Assembly (NCBI RefSeq): GCF_947502995.1 | Contig: NZ_CANNBW010000013.1 | Span: 85,972 to 149,971, forward strand | Origin: an uncultured Tenacibaculum sp. | GTDB taxonomy: Bacteria; Bacteroidota; Bacteroidia; Flavobacteriales; Flavobacteriaceae | Direction: 5' to 3' | Length of the DNA stretch: 64,000 nt | Shown here: positions 36,276-45,321 of the stretch, piece after piece | Layout: each line of letters starts with the position of its first letter | Numbering within the stretch: the first letter of the stretch is position 1 | Notes under the pieces: generated by a model | What the model was told of the DNA's origin: nothing | Databases searched by the model: none | Seen by the model: only the letters and a program-made list of their open reading frames with translations | Program-made: the position numbers and the translations under genes

Positions 36276-36818
36276 TTACTTTTCATATGCATGTTTGTAT
36301 TCTTTACCAGATACAATTTGTAGTATGTCTTGTTCTAAAAAAGCGTCGTTAACAGTGTGTTCTACAAATCTTCCAATTTCTTTTCCATTTCGGTAAAAAA
36401 TAAATGTAGGAACTCTTTCGATATTATATCCTTTTTCTACTCCTTTTGCTTTTTTATCTCTGTTTACGGTAACAAGTTCTAATCTATTTTGATTAAAATT
36501 TGTTTCGTTTAAAATCTTGTAAAAGTTAGGGACTTCACGTCTGCTGTCATCACACCAAGTTCCCATAAAAGCTTTTATAGTAACATCTTTTAAATAAGGA
36601 GTTAACTCAGAAATAGTTTTTTTATCTGTTTCGTAATACTCATAATAATCATTAAACCATTCGCTTCCGTATGGTTCTTGTTTAAAGTCATTTTGAGTAG
36701 CGTATCCAACTAAGTTCCCATCACTATCTTTTTCTGCTTTAAACTTTGCATTCGATTTTTGATAAGAAGAACAAGCACCGATTAAAAATATGGTGATTGC
36801 ATATATTATTTTTTTCAT
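36276..36818 (-). CDS. Thioredoxin-like lipoprotein with CxxS site
   Basis: The 180-residue protein has a lipoprotein signal MKKIIYAITIFLIGAC (Cys16). A thioredoxin fold follows with FMGTWCDDSRREVPNFYKIL (84-103) and a cis-Pro loop RVPTFIFYRNGKEIGR. The active site is Cys89-Asp-Asp-Ser92, so the second redox cysteine is replaced by Ser. It sits in the periplasm or on an envelope membrane. CxxS thioredoxin-like proteins usually act by monothiol or isomerase-type chemistry, so a simple TlpA-type disulfide reductase role is less likely. It follows gpmI by 13 bases and is probably co-transcribed. Confidence 0.82.
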   Translation of the reverse strand: MKKIIYAITIFLIGACSSYQKSNAKFKAEKDSDGNLVGYATQNDFKQEPYGSEWFNDYYEYYETDKKTISELTPYLKDVTIKAFMGTWCDDSRREVPNFYKILNETNFNQNRLELVTVNRDKKAKGVEKGYNIERVPTFIFYRNGKEIGRFVEHTVNDAFLEQDILQIVSGKEYKHAYEK

Positions 36819-36831
36819 TGTTATTTAAGAT

Positions 36832-38349
36832 TTATACCAGAGATTCCTGAGTCATTTCAGCTGGTTTTTCTACACCTAACAAATGTAATATGGTTGGAGC
36901 CATATCTCCTAAAATTCCATTTTTGATTGATTTTAATTCGTTGTCTATTAAAATTAATGGAACCGGATTTGTAGTATGTGCAGTATTTGGAGATCCGTCT
37001 GGATTAATCATCGTTTCACAATTTCCGTGATCTGCAATTAATAAGGTTGTATATCCATTAGCTAAAGCACTAGTAACAACTTCATTCACACAGGTGTCAA
37101 CAGCTTCACAAGCTTTAACAGCAGCATCGAAATCTCCTGTATGCCCTACCATGTCTCCATTTGCAAAATTCAAGCATACAAAGTCTACTTCTCCTTTTTC
37201 TAATTCAGGAACGATTGCATCTTTAATTTCAAAAGCACTCATTTCAGGTTTTAAATCGTAAGTAGCTACTTTTGGAGAGGGACATAAGATTCTTTTCTCT
37301 CCTACAAATTCTTTTTCTCTTCCGCCAGAGAAGAAAAATGTAACATGTGGGTATTTTTCTGTTTCTGCGATTCTTATTTGTTTCTTTCCTGCAGTTTCTA
37401 AAACTTCTCCTAAAGTATTTTCAATATTTTTATTATCGTAAATTACATGGATTCCTTCAAAAGTGCTATCATAATTTGTCATGGTAACAAAATATAATGG
37501 TAGCTTCTTAAGGTTTTGATCCGCAACATCTTTTTGATTCAATGCTTGAGTTAATTGTCTACCTCTATCTGTTCTGAAATTAAAAAAGATAACAACATCA
37601 TCTTCTTTAATTGTAGCTCTAGCCTGGTTGTTCTCGTCAGTTAAAATGATAGGTTTAATGAACTCGTCGGTAACATCATTCTTATAACTTGCTTCAATAC
37701 TTTCAATGGCGTTAGTTGATAAAGTACCTTCACCGTTTACTAATGCATTATAAGCTAAAGCTACTCTTTCCCAACGATTATCTCTATCCATAGCGTAATA
37801 ACGACCAGTAATAGAAGCCAAACATCCAGTACTATTCGTCATGTGATTTTCTATGTCTTTTATATAGGCAGCTCCAGATTTTGGGTCTGTATCTCTACCG
37901 TCTGTAAATGCATGTAAGTAAATGTTTGATATATCATTATTCTTAGCTGCATCTAATAATCCTTTTAAATGATTAATGTGTGAATGAATTCCACCGTCTG
38001 AAACTAAACCTAATAAATGGATGTTTTTATTGTTTTCTTTTGCATATTGAAAAGCATGAAGTAATTCAGTTTCCTTAGCTAAAGTATCTTCTTTTATAGC
38101 CTTGTTTATTTTAGCAAGGTTTTGGTACACAATTCTTCCAGCTCCTAAATTTATATGTCCAACTTCAGAGTTTCCCATTTGTCCTTCTGGAAGCCCAACA
38201 TATTCACCATCAGTTCTTAATTCAGAATGAGGAAATTTAGTGTACAAAGAATCTATAAAAGAAGTGTTTGCTTTATCTACTGCAGAAATTTCAGGGTTAG
38301 GTGAAATTCCCCAACCATCTAAAATCATTAAAATTACTTTCTTATCCAT
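36832..38349 (-). CDS. gpmI: 2,3-bisphosphoglycerate-independent phosphoglycerate mutase
   Basis: The 505-residue enzyme converts 3-phosphoglycerate to 2-phosphoglycerate in glycolysis using two Mn2+. Motifs are ILMILDGWGISPN at the N-terminus, GQMGNSEVGHINLGAGR carrying the catalytic Ser, HAFTDGRDTDPKSG, RYYAMDRDNRWERV, FNFRTDRGRQL, and the metal-binding NGDMVGHTGDF and IADHGNCE. Length and order match the family. It is followed by the thioredoxin-like lipoprotein gene in an apparent operon. Confidence 0.97.
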   Translation of the reverse strand: MDKKVILMILDGWGISPNPEISAVDKANTSFIDSLYTKFPHSELRTDGEYVGLPEGQMGNSEVGHINLGAGRIVYQNLAKINKAIKEDTLAKETELLHAFQYAKENNKNIHLLGLVSDGGIHSHINHLKGLLDAAKNNDISNIYLHAFTDGRDTDPKSGAAYIKDIENHMTNSTGCLASITGRYYAMDRDNRWERVALAYNALVNGEGTLSTNAIESIEASYKNDVTDEFIKPIILTDENNQARATIKEDDVVIFFNFRTDRGRQLTQALNQKDVADQNLKKLPLYFVTMTNYDSTFEGIHVIYDNKNIENTLGEVLETAGKKQIRIAETEKYPHVTFFFSGGREKEFVGEKRILCPSPKVATYDLKPEMSAFEIKDAIVPELEKGEVDFVCLNFANGDMVGHTGDFDAAVKACEAVDTCVNEVVTSALANGYTTLLIADHGNCETMINPDGSPNTAHTTNPVPLILIDNELKSIKNGILGDMAPTILHLLGVEKPAEMTQESLV

Positions 38350-38397
38350 TTGGTATAATTTGATAAGTAAAAGTAGTAAAGATTTTAGGTTTTTTAC

Positions 38398-38664
38398 TTA
38401 AAATTTCACGAAACCGATTGCGATTAATGTAGCGATAGAAATTAAACCAATAGGAACTAAATAGGAAAGAAGTTTCCGTCTGTTTTCTTTTTTAGCTTCT
38501 AATCTTATTTGTTCTAATTGTTTTTCAGTAGCTGTTTTGTTAAAAGATAATTCGTCTGAATCATTTTTTTTGAAATATCTGTGTTTTTTTAGTTTTTCAA
38601 TAGCGCTTTTACGAGGTCTTTTATTATTCTTAATACTCGTAATCATAGCAGAAGTTGATCCCAT
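38398..38664 (-). CDS. Small tail-anchored membrane protein of unknown function
   Basis: This 88-residue protein is not recognised. The first 60 residues are highly basic (KNNKRPRKSAIEKLKKHRYF) and helical. Residues 66-87 form one membrane segment (LLSYLVPIGLISIATLIAIGFV). It is thus probably anchored by its C-terminus with the basic part in the cytoplasm. Composition and codon use are like its neighbours, and no overlapping ORF competes. It precedes gpmI by 48 bases on the same strand. Confidence 0.6.
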   Translation of the reverse strand: MGSTSAMITSIKNNKRPRKSAIEKLKKHRYFKKNDSDELSFNKTATEKQLEQIRLEAKKENRRKLLSYLVPIGLISIATLIAIGFVKF

Positions 38665-38771
38665 AACAATATTTTTAGCATTTCCTATATGTAGCTAAAT
38701 ATTTGAAAACGTTACATTTTTACCTATGTTAATAGATTTTGAAAATATGTTTTTTGTGTTTTTTTTATTTG

Positions 38772-38779
38772 TACATTTG
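38772..38779 (+). promoter_or_regulatory. -7 element of the coiled-coil protein gene
   Basis: TACATTTG matches TAnnTTTG. The nearest TTG (38754-38756) is 15 bases upstream, slightly short. A leader of about 85 bases would precede the ATG at 38872. Confidence 0.5.
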
Positions 38780-38871
38780 CACGCCGAAAAAAATAGGTTG
38801 TGTTTGTGACTTTTTTATAAAAAAGGTATCAAATACTAGTGTAAACATAGAATGCATAAATAAAAGAAGAA

Positions 38872-39723
38872 ATGAAAATATTCAAAAATGTAATCCCTGT
38901 AATCGTTATTGTTTGTTTTAGTATTCAAACTGCGTTTTCTCAAGAGATCTCAAGAGAGGATAAGAAAACTATAAAAAGCAAAGAACAAGAAATTCGTGTA
39001 AACGAAGAAATGTTGTTAAGTGGAGTAGAAGGTTTAGAAAGAATTAAGTCTAGATTAACGAAAGATAAAAGTAAAAACAGAATAACTAAAGAAGAGGTTT
39101 TAAGAAAGGAAACGATCATCAGAAATGTTGAGACTAGATTATCTAAACTTGATAAGAAGATAAAAACTCAAAAAGAAGAGTTAAATTCATTCAAGAAATC
39201 TTTAAATGTTAAAGTTGCTGAAGTTAAAGAAGTTGAATCTGTAGAAACTAAGACTGTAGCAACTCCTGTTGCAGAGGTTAAAGCTGATAGTGATTTAGAA
39301 AAAAGAGAACAAGAATTAAAAGCAGCAAGAGAGAAGTTAGAGAAAGAAATAAAAGCTAGTGAAGAGGCTTATAAAAAGCAATTAGAAGCTTTACGTAAAA
39401 AAAACGAAAAGTTAGCACAGTTAGACAGCAAGTTAAAAGCTGAGAAGAAAGAAATTGAAGATAAGATCTCTAAAGAAAAGAGAATGAAAATAATGGAGGT
39501 AGAGGATGATATTAGCGTTAATGAAGAGATGTTAATTAGTGGGAGACAAGGTTTAAAAAAGAAGAAAGACCAATTAGAAGCTGCTAAGAAAGAAGGTGCT
39601 TTAACTGCTGAAGATATTCAAAGAAAAGAAGCAATTATCAGTAGAGTTGAAAAAAGATTAAATAAGTTAGAAAACGAGATAAAAGAGAAGAAAGAAAAAT
39701 TAAGTAAGCTAAAAGCTGCTTAA
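38872..39723 (+). CDS. Secreted coiled-coil protein with internal duplication
   Basis: The 283-residue protein has a signal peptide (MKIFKNVIPVIVIVCFSIQT, cleaved near AFSQ) and is otherwise charged and helical. Two related blocks frame it: about residues 25-105 and 200-283. Each contains VNEEMLLSG or VNEEMLISG, then a 10-residue linker, then EEVLRKETIIRNVETRLSKL or EDIQRKEAIISRVEKRLNKL. The centre is a long coiled coil (EQELKAAREKLEKEIKASEE). No known family or catalytic motif is evident. It should be periplasmic. It has its own likely promoter and a strong terminator. Confidence 0.75.
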   Translation: MKIFKNVIPVIVIVCFSIQTAFSQEISREDKKTIKSKEQEIRVNEEMLLSGVEGLERIKSRLTKDKSKNRITKEEVLRKETIIRNVETRLSKLDKKIKTQKEELNSFKKSLNVKVAEVKEVESVETKTVATPVAEVKADSDLEKREQELKAAREKLEKEIKASEEAYKKQLEALRKKNEKLAQLDSKLKAEKKEIEDKISKEKRMKIMEVEDDISVNEEMLISGRQGLKKKKDQLEAAKKEGALTAEDIQRKEAIISRVEKRLNKLENEIKEKKEKLSKLKAA

Positions 39724-39755
39724 GTTTTTAGTGTAGATAATTGAGTTTAACTATA

Positions 39756-39787
39756 AAAGGGTAGATTGTGAAATCTACCCTTTTTTT
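39756..39787 (+). terminator. Terminator of the coiled-coil protein gene
   Basis: AAAGGGTAGATT (39756-39767) pairs with AATCTACCCTTT (39772-39783) around GTGA and is followed by a T-run to 39787. Confidence 0.9.
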
Positions 39788-40137
39788 GCACCTTAAAATT
39801 GAAAAGTCAGATTTTGGTTGATTTGACCTCTCAAATAATCACTATAAATAATTTTAAGATTAATTCTTCCCTATTAATTAACCTAAAGAAAAGTGTATTT
39901 ATTAACGATTTTAATTATTGTTTTTGATGCGTTGAACTGTAATAGTATCAACACAAACCTCTAATCGTTTGCAATATGAATGTTTTTTAACTACTTGAAA
40001 AATGTAATTTAACTGTTAAGTTTTTTTGAAAAAGTTTTTTAACTGTTTGTTTTTAAGTTTTAACTTTCAGTAATGTAGTGTTTTAAGTTTTGTTTTTTAG
40101 TGGTTAAATTATTGTTTTTATTGCGAAATTAGATGAG
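39788..40137. other. AT-rich convergent intergenic region with repeated TTTAACT
   Basis: This 350-base gap lies between two converging genes and has no visible ORF. TTTAACT occurs four times, at 39986, 40008, 40038 and 40059, mostly within longer T-rich contexts. No clear terminator was seen for the minus-strand gene that ends at 40138. Confidence 0.4.
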
Positions 40138-41619
40138 CTACGTATTAATTTTAGATTTAAGCCAATTTAAAATTCCAATTTTTTTATCTAAAATAGAATC
40201 TTCAGCTTTGTCAAGTTTTTCACTGATTTCTAGATATAATTCTTTGAAAAGTAAAGACTTTTGGGCATTCGGATAATAAGGTTTAATCTTATTTAAACCA
40301 TTTAATATACTTCGTTCTAAATTGAATAGTCGTTCATTACTTTTTAAGAAGTACTTACTTGTGTGAATAAGATGTGATATTAATTGATGATCTCCAAGAT
40401 CATGTTGAATCATTATTCTTAAAATATTCCCACAAGAAATAATAAGAGAAGCAGGATTTGTTTTTTTATCACTAATCATAACACAATAATGATTCGCTTC
40501 TTTTAACATGCCTTTTAAAAAATACATGCGGGCAATAGATAATAAAACCTCAATACTAAAATTCGGGCCAGTCATTTCACTGTGTAAATTATAGTTTTCT
40601 TTAATCTGAGGAATAATCTCTAAAAAACGATTAGCATCTTTTTTTATCCATAAATAATTTAAAACTAAACAATCGTTTGCTATAGTGCTAAAGCTTTTGG
40701 TAATGGAACTAAATCGATGTTCATTTTCATCAATAAGTTTTAAAAGTTCTGGATGAATTTTTTCAAAAGGAGTTGTTTCCATCAAATTCATGCTAGAATC
40801 TAAATAATTGTTTAAAGCTTTAAATTTTAAAAGAAAATCATCTCGATACTTAGATGGATTATTGTTTAAATACTCATAAGCTAAAAAAGAGTAACGTTTC
40901 CCTTCGTTAAAATCATTATCTCCCATGTATATGAAAGATTTAGCCCTGTAAAAAAAGTATACAGATAGAACAGATTCAGCACTGCTAACGTCTTGTAATA
41001 AAGGGTTGTTGTTGTAATTTAAAAGGCCGTCTCTATTTTTTATTCGTTTGTCTAAAAACTGATAATGCAATTCACATATTTCTTCAGCTAAAAGTTTATA
41101 AGAGTTTAAGTTTTTTGATAATCGAATATATTCGTCTAATTCGGTAACTCCATCTTTAAAATTATTTGTCCCTTTATCATAATTGAAAAGTCTAAATTCT
41201 ACAGCTTTCTTTTGTAATAAACAGCAAATATCGAAATCACATTTTTCTACAGCTATTTTTTTTAGTTTATTAAGTTTTCTTTTAGCTTTAGTGTACAAAG
41301 CGTTTTTTAAAAGCACTTCTAATTCAATAAATTCATTAAATAAATTAATGTCAGAATATTTTTCTTCTGATATTTTTAAATGGTCAATTAACTCTTGAAA
41401 TAAATCAAACTTTAAGGTGTTGAATTTTAAAGAAGTTAATTTGTGTTTCTTTATAAAAGGTACTTTCTCAAAAGCTTTCTTTTTTCTTACTGTTTCTAGA
41501 AGCTTGAGTTTTGTTGTGGGTTCAGATTTTGTGTTTAAACTTCTTTTAAAAGAATTGTAAACTTTAGAACTTAAGGAGTTAATTAATAAGTTTAAATCTG
41601 CTTCTTCAGATTTTGACAT
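40138..41619 (-). CDS. Alpha-helical protein of unknown function
   Basis: The 493-residue protein is not recognised. It has no signal peptide or membrane segment and looks wholly helical. Helix pairs repeat with TPR-like spacing (for example FNEFIELEVLLKNALYTKAK, and EVLLSIARMYFLKGMLKEAN near residues 354-373). The N-terminus (SKSEEADLNLLINSLSSKVY) is distinct from the repeats. A cytoplasmic scaffold or regulator is the best guess from shape only. It is transcribed alone. Confidence 0.65.
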   Translation of the reverse strand: MSKSEEADLNLLINSLSSKVYNSFKRSLNTKSEPTTKLKLLETVRKKKAFEKVPFIKKHKLTSLKFNTLKFDLFQELIDHLKISEEKYSDINLFNEFIELEVLLKNALYTKAKRKLNKLKKIAVEKCDFDICCLLQKKAVEFRLFNYDKGTNNFKDGVTELDEYIRLSKNLNSYKLLAEEICELHYQFLDKRIKNRDGLLNYNNNPLLQDVSSAESVLSVYFFYRAKSFIYMGDNDFNEGKRYSFLAYEYLNNNPSKYRDDFLLKFKALNNYLDSSMNLMETTPFEKIHPELLKLIDENEHRFSSITKSFSTIANDCLVLNYLWIKKDANRFLEIIPQIKENYNLHSEMTGPNFSIEVLLSIARMYFLKGMLKEANHYCVMISDKKTNPASLIISCGNILRIMIQHDLGDHQLISHLIHTSKYFLKSNERLFNLERSILNGLNKIKPYYPNAQKSLLFKELYLEISEKLDKAEDSILDKKIGILNWLKSKINT

Positions 41620-41739
41620 AGGTTGATGTGATAATTAAATATATGACTATAAATGCTATAACATCTTTTTCAATTATAAAGAATAACTGCGTTTGATGAG
41701 ATTTATTATATGAAATTGTAATTGGAGGAAAATCATTTA

Positions 41740-42519
41740 TTAAGAATACTTTCTAATAGCTTCTTTAATTCTTTGAATTCTATTTTCGGGATCTGGATGA
41801 GTACTTTGAAATTCAGGAACTCTATTTGGGCCTGCTGCGGCTTTTAAAATTTCCATTACGTTAATTAAATAACGAGGATCATAACCTGCGTCTAACATTA
41901 GTTTTACGCCCAATTCATCACTTTCTAATTCATCACCTCTACCATTTTTAAGTAAAGTTTGTTGTCCAATACTATTAGCTAGTTGTCCCATATCAGCACC
42001 AACTGAAGCTCCCATTGTAATTAGTTTCCAAAAGTTTGCTTCACTAATTCTTTCGTTTGAATGTTTTCCAAGGACATGGCCTATTTCATGACCAAGAACT
42101 CCAGCAACCATATCTTCATTTAAAGTTCCAGATTTATCTGTGAGTTTTGCAAAAAGAGCATAAGTGATAAAAATCTGACCACCTGGTAATGCAAAAGCAT
42201 TAATAGTTCTGTCATCTCTGAGCAAATGAAATTCGTATTTGTACTCAGATTGTTTAGCAATAGAATTATCAACTAATTTTTCTCCTATTTTGTCGATATA
42301 TGCTTGATATTGATTGTTTGGGTAAAGACCTCCGTGTTGATTCGCCATTGCAGGAGCTTGTTGTAATCCAATGGCAATTTCTTGATCTGTACTTAAACTT
42401 ATGGTTTGTGTTTTTCCAGTGTACGGATTTACCGTTCTTTGGCTGCACTTTCTTAAATAGGCAAAAGCAACTATCACTAAGCCAATTAATAGGCGGAATT
42501 TAAATCCTCCTTTTCTCAT
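41740..42519 (-). CDS. M48-family zinc metallopeptidase
   Basis: The 259-residue protein has an N-terminal membrane or signal segment (about 8-21, FRLLIGLVIVAFAYL) with a nearby Cys25. The catalytic helix is VLGHEIGHVLGKHSNER with Zn ligands His144 and His148 and catalytic Glu145. The third ligand is probably in DELESDELGVKLM near residue 195. It ends with STHPDPENRIQRIKEAI, typical of M48 (Oma1/BepA-like) enzymes. It likely degrades misassembled envelope proteins in the periplasm. Confidence 0.9.
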   Translation of the reverse strand: MRKGGFKFRLLIGLVIVAFAYLRKCSQRTVNPYTGKTQTISLSTDQEIAIGLQQAPAMANQHGGLYPNNQYQAYIDKIGEKLVDNSIAKQSEYKYEFHLLRDDRTINAFALPGGQIFITYALFAKLTDKSGTLNEDMVAGVLGHEIGHVLGKHSNERISEANFWKLITMGASVGADMGQLANSIGQQTLLKNGRGDELESDELGVKLMLDAGYDPRYLINVMEILKAAAGPNRVPEFQSTHPDPENRIQRIKEAIRKYS

Positions 42520-42632
42520 CTTCTTTTTTGATTTTTGTGTTACTTGTAAATATACAAAAAACGAAAATCATAAGGCTATTAATTTCGAAATGAGTATTTT
42601 TATCCTTACAAACAACACAAACATTTTAACGT

Positions 42633-44390
42633 ATGAAAGCTCACTTTGAGTTAAATGAAGTAACGAGAAAATTGCCTCAACATTTGCATAAGTTTGTGGT
42701 AAAACAACCTTATGATGAATACACAGCTCAAAATCAAGCTGTGTGGAGATATGTAATGCGTATGAATGTAGATTATTTGGGGAAAGTAGCTCATGAATCT
42801 TACATAGATGGATTACAAAAAACAGGAATTTCTGTAAATACAATTCCAAGAATGGCAGGAATGAATAGAATCTTAAAAGAAATTGGTTGGGCAGCAGTTT
42901 CTGTAGATGGTTTTATTCCACCAAATGCATTTATGGAATTCCAAGCTTACAATGTTTTAGTTATTGCTTCAGATATGAGAACTATAGATCATATCAAGTA
43001 TACTCCAGCACCAGATATTATTCACGAAGCAGCAGGTCATGCACCAATTATAGCGAATCCTGAATATGCAGAATATTTGAGGAGATTTGGTGAAATTGGA
43101 GCAAAAGCTATTTCTTCTTCCAGAGATTATGAAATGTATGAAGCAATTCGATTACTTTCTATTCTAAAAGAAAATCCGAATTCTAGTCAAAAAGAAATTC
43201 AAGAAGCTCAAGAGAGAGTAGAATGGCTGCAAAATAATATGGGCGCACTTTCAGAAATGGCTCAAATTAGAAATTTACACTGGTGGACTGTAGAGTATGG
43301 TTTAATTGGTACAGTAGAAAATCCTAAAATTTATGGAGCTGGATTATTGTCTTCTATTGGAGAAAGTAAATGGTGTATGCAAGATGCTGTTAAGAAATTA
43401 CCATATACTTTAGAAGCTTCTAATGTGTCTTTTGATATTACAAAACCCCAGCCACAATTATTTGTAACTCCAGATTTTGCACATTTAAGTTTAGTATTAG
43501 AGCAATATGCAAATACTATGGGAATTCGAAAAGGAGGTTTAAGTGGAATTAATAAATTAATTGATTCTAAAAACTTAGGAACTATCGAATTGTCTACAGG
43601 AATTCAAGTTTCAGGAGTCTTTACTAATGTAATTACGGATGAAAATAATAAACCTATTTACATTCAAACAACCGGAGGAACAGCTTTATCAAACAGAGAT
43701 AAAGAGTTAATTGGTCATGGTACAAACTATCATGCTGAAGGTTTTGGTAGTCCAATTGGAAAGTTAAGAGGAATTAATATTCCTATTGAAAACATGAGTC
43801 CAAGAGATTTGGAAGCTTATGGAATTTATGAAGGAAAAACAGTAAGCCTTGAGTTTGAAGGAGGAGTGAAAGTAGAAGGAGAAGTAATTACAGGTACTAG
43901 AGATTTACGAGGTAGAATTTTATTAATTTCATTTAAAAATTGTACTGTAACTCATTTCGATACTGTTTTATTTCATCCAGATTGGGGAATTTACGATATG
44001 GCTGTTGGAGTAAATGTTGTTTCTGCTTATGCTGGTCCTGCCGATGTAAATTCTTTTGAAGATCTAGGGAAAGTTTCAGAAACTAAAACACATAAAATTA
44101 ATTATTCTTCTTCAGATCGTGAATTGTATGATTTATATAATCAAGTACGACAAATGAGAGAAGATAATGCAGTTTCAGAAAATAAAATTATAGCAATTTT
44201 TAATCTTGTTGAAGAGAAATTTAATGAAGATTGGTTATTAGCATTAGAGTTGTATGAAATTGCAATAGCACAGAACTACGAAATTCAAAATTCAATTAAA
44301 GAGTATTTAAATCGTTTAAAAACAAACGAAGAATTCTCTAGTTTAATACAAGATGGATTATCGTTGTTATTTAATGAACAAGTAGTATAA
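42633..44390 (+). CDS. phhA: Aromatic amino acid (phenylalanine) hydroxylase, long form
   Basis: The first 310 residues match pterin-dependent aromatic amino acid hydroxylases: IPRMAGMNRILKEIGW, VDGFIPPNAFMEFQAYNVLV and DIIHEAAGHAPIIANPEYAEYL, which carries the iron ligands His131 and His136. WWTVEYGLIG and YGAGLLSSIGES follow. It hydroxylates Phe to Tyr with tetrahydrobiopterin and Fe(II). Classical bacterial PhhA is under 300 residues. Here about 270 extra residues follow, including a beta-rich part (IPIENMSPRDLEAYGIYEGK, then VKVEGEVITGTRDLRG) and a helical tail. The rhodanese gene starts 1 base after the stop. Confidence 0.9.
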   Translation: MKAHFELNEVTRKLPQHLHKFVVKQPYDEYTAQNQAVWRYVMRMNVDYLGKVAHESYIDGLQKTGISVNTIPRMAGMNRILKEIGWAAVSVDGFIPPNAFMEFQAYNVLVIASDMRTIDHIKYTPAPDIIHEAAGHAPIIANPEYAEYLRRFGEIGAKAISSSRDYEMYEAIRLLSILKENPNSSQKEIQEAQERVEWLQNNMGALSEMAQIRNLHWWTVEYGLIGTVENPKIYGAGLLSSIGESKWCMQDAVKKLPYTLEASNVSFDITKPQPQLFVTPDFAHLSLVLEQYANTMGIRKGGLSGINKLIDSKNLGTIELSTGIQVSGVFTNVITDENNKPIYIQTTGGTALSNRDKELIGHGTNYHAEGFGSPIGKLRGINIPIENMSPRDLEAYGIYEGKTVSLEFEGGVKVEGEVITGTRDLRGRILLISFKNCTVTHFDTVLFHPDWGIYDMAVGVNVVSAYAGPADVNSFEDLGKVSETKTHKINYSSSDRELYDLYNQVRQMREDNAVSENKIIAIFNLVEEKFNEDWLLALELYEIAIAQNYEIQNSIKEYLNRLKTNEEFSSLIQDGLSLLFNEQVV

Positions 44391-44391
44391 A

Positions 44392-44700
44392 ATGAATATA
44401 TTTAATTTATTTAGAAAGAAAAATATGGCAAACGAAATACAAGAATATTTAGAAAAAGGAGCTGTAGTTTTAGATGTAAGAACTTTAGCAGAATGGAATG
44501 AAGGACATAGTGAAGGAGCAAAACATATAGTTTTAGATACAATTCCAAATAATGTAGAAGAAATTAAATCTTGGAACAAACCAGTAATTGCAGTGTGTAG
44601 AAGTGGAGGTAGAAGTGGACAAGCAACTAACTTTTTACAAGGACAAGGAGTAGATATTATCAACGGAGGTCCTTGGGGAGATGTAGATCAATATTTGTAA
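44392..44700 (+). CDS. Rhodanese-like protein
   Basis: The 102-residue single rhodanese domain has VVLDVRTLAEWNEGHSEGAK near residues 25-44 and the active-site loop CRSGGR with Cys69. It can carry a persulfide for sulfur transfer. There is no signal peptide. Met12 is an alternative start (44425), but the upstream ATG is 1 base after phhA, so coupling favours it. The reason for pairing with the hydroxylase is unknown. Confidence 0.88.
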   Translation: MNIFNLFRKKNMANEIQEYLEKGAVVLDVRTLAEWNEGHSEGAKHIVLDTIPNNVEEIKSWNKPVIAVCRSGGRSGQATNFLQGQGVDIINGGPWGDVDQYL

Positions 44701-44763
44701 AATAAAAATATTAAAGTAGTAAAGAGATGTGTTTTGTACATCTCTTTACTGTTTAAAAAGGCT

Positions 44764-45279
44764 ATGAAAATAAGTTTTGTATCACTTGTTGTGATGTTTA
44801 TGTATTTATGTTTTTCTAGTTGTAACTTAAATACTAACAAATCATTTTTTAAGAAAGAATTTCCAATAATTTTACAGGAATCTCCTAGTGATTGTGGGCC
44901 AGTTTGTTTACAAATGATTAGTGAGTATTATGGGATTGATATAACTTTAGATAGTTTGAAAAAATTATCGTCTTTTAATTCCATGCAAGGTACTTCGTTT
45001 TTAGGTTTAAGTGAAGCTTGTGATAGTATTGGAATTAAAAACTTAGGAATTAGAGTTGAATACGATAGTATATTAAAATTCTACAATCCTACTATTGCTC
45101 ACTGGGAGAAAAATCATTTTGTAGTCGTTTATAAAATGACAAAAGATAGTGCTTGGGTTGCTGATCCTGCTATAGGTAAGGTGAGGTACTCAAAAAAAGA
45201 ATTTTGTGAAAGCTGGACTCAAAGTGAAGGTAATACTACTTCAGAAGAAGGTATAATGTTGTTAACGGAGTTAAAATAA
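44764..45279 (+). CDS. Stand-alone C39-type peptidase lipoprotein
   Basis: From ATG 44764 the protein has 171 residues with a lipoprotein-like signal MKISFVSLVVMFMYLCFSSC (Cys20); an upstream in-frame ATG at 44734 would add ten residues. The body matches the C39 peptidase domain of bacteriocin and ABC exporters: LQESPSDCGPVCLQMISEYY (Gln38, Cys44), WEKNHFVVVYKM (His118) and WVADPAIGKVRYS (Asp134). The catalytic residues are thus all present. No ABC transporter or double-glycine leader peptide gene is adjacent. It would act in the periplasm or on the outer membrane, unlike the cytoplasmic peptidase part of exporters. Confidence 0.82.
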   Translation: MKISFVSLVVMFMYLCFSSCNLNTNKSFFKKEFPIILQESPSDCGPVCLQMISEYYGIDITLDSLKKLSSFNSMQGTSFLGLSEACDSIGIKNLGIRVEYDSILKFYNPTIAHWEKNHFVVVYKMTKDSAWVADPAIGKVRYSKKEFCESWTQSEGNTTSEEGIMLLTELK

Positions 45280-45310
45280 AAAAGGAAACACTTCAATTGT
45301 ATTTCCTTTT
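45280..45310. terminator. Bidirectional terminator after the C39 gene
   Basis: AAAAGGAAA (45280-45288) pairs with TTTCCTTTT (45302-45310) around a 13-base loop. It overlaps the end of the C39 gene (stop at 45277-45279) and lies beyond the stop of the minus-strand gene at 45322. Confidence 0.65.
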
Positions 45311-45321
45311 AAAGGCTGTGG

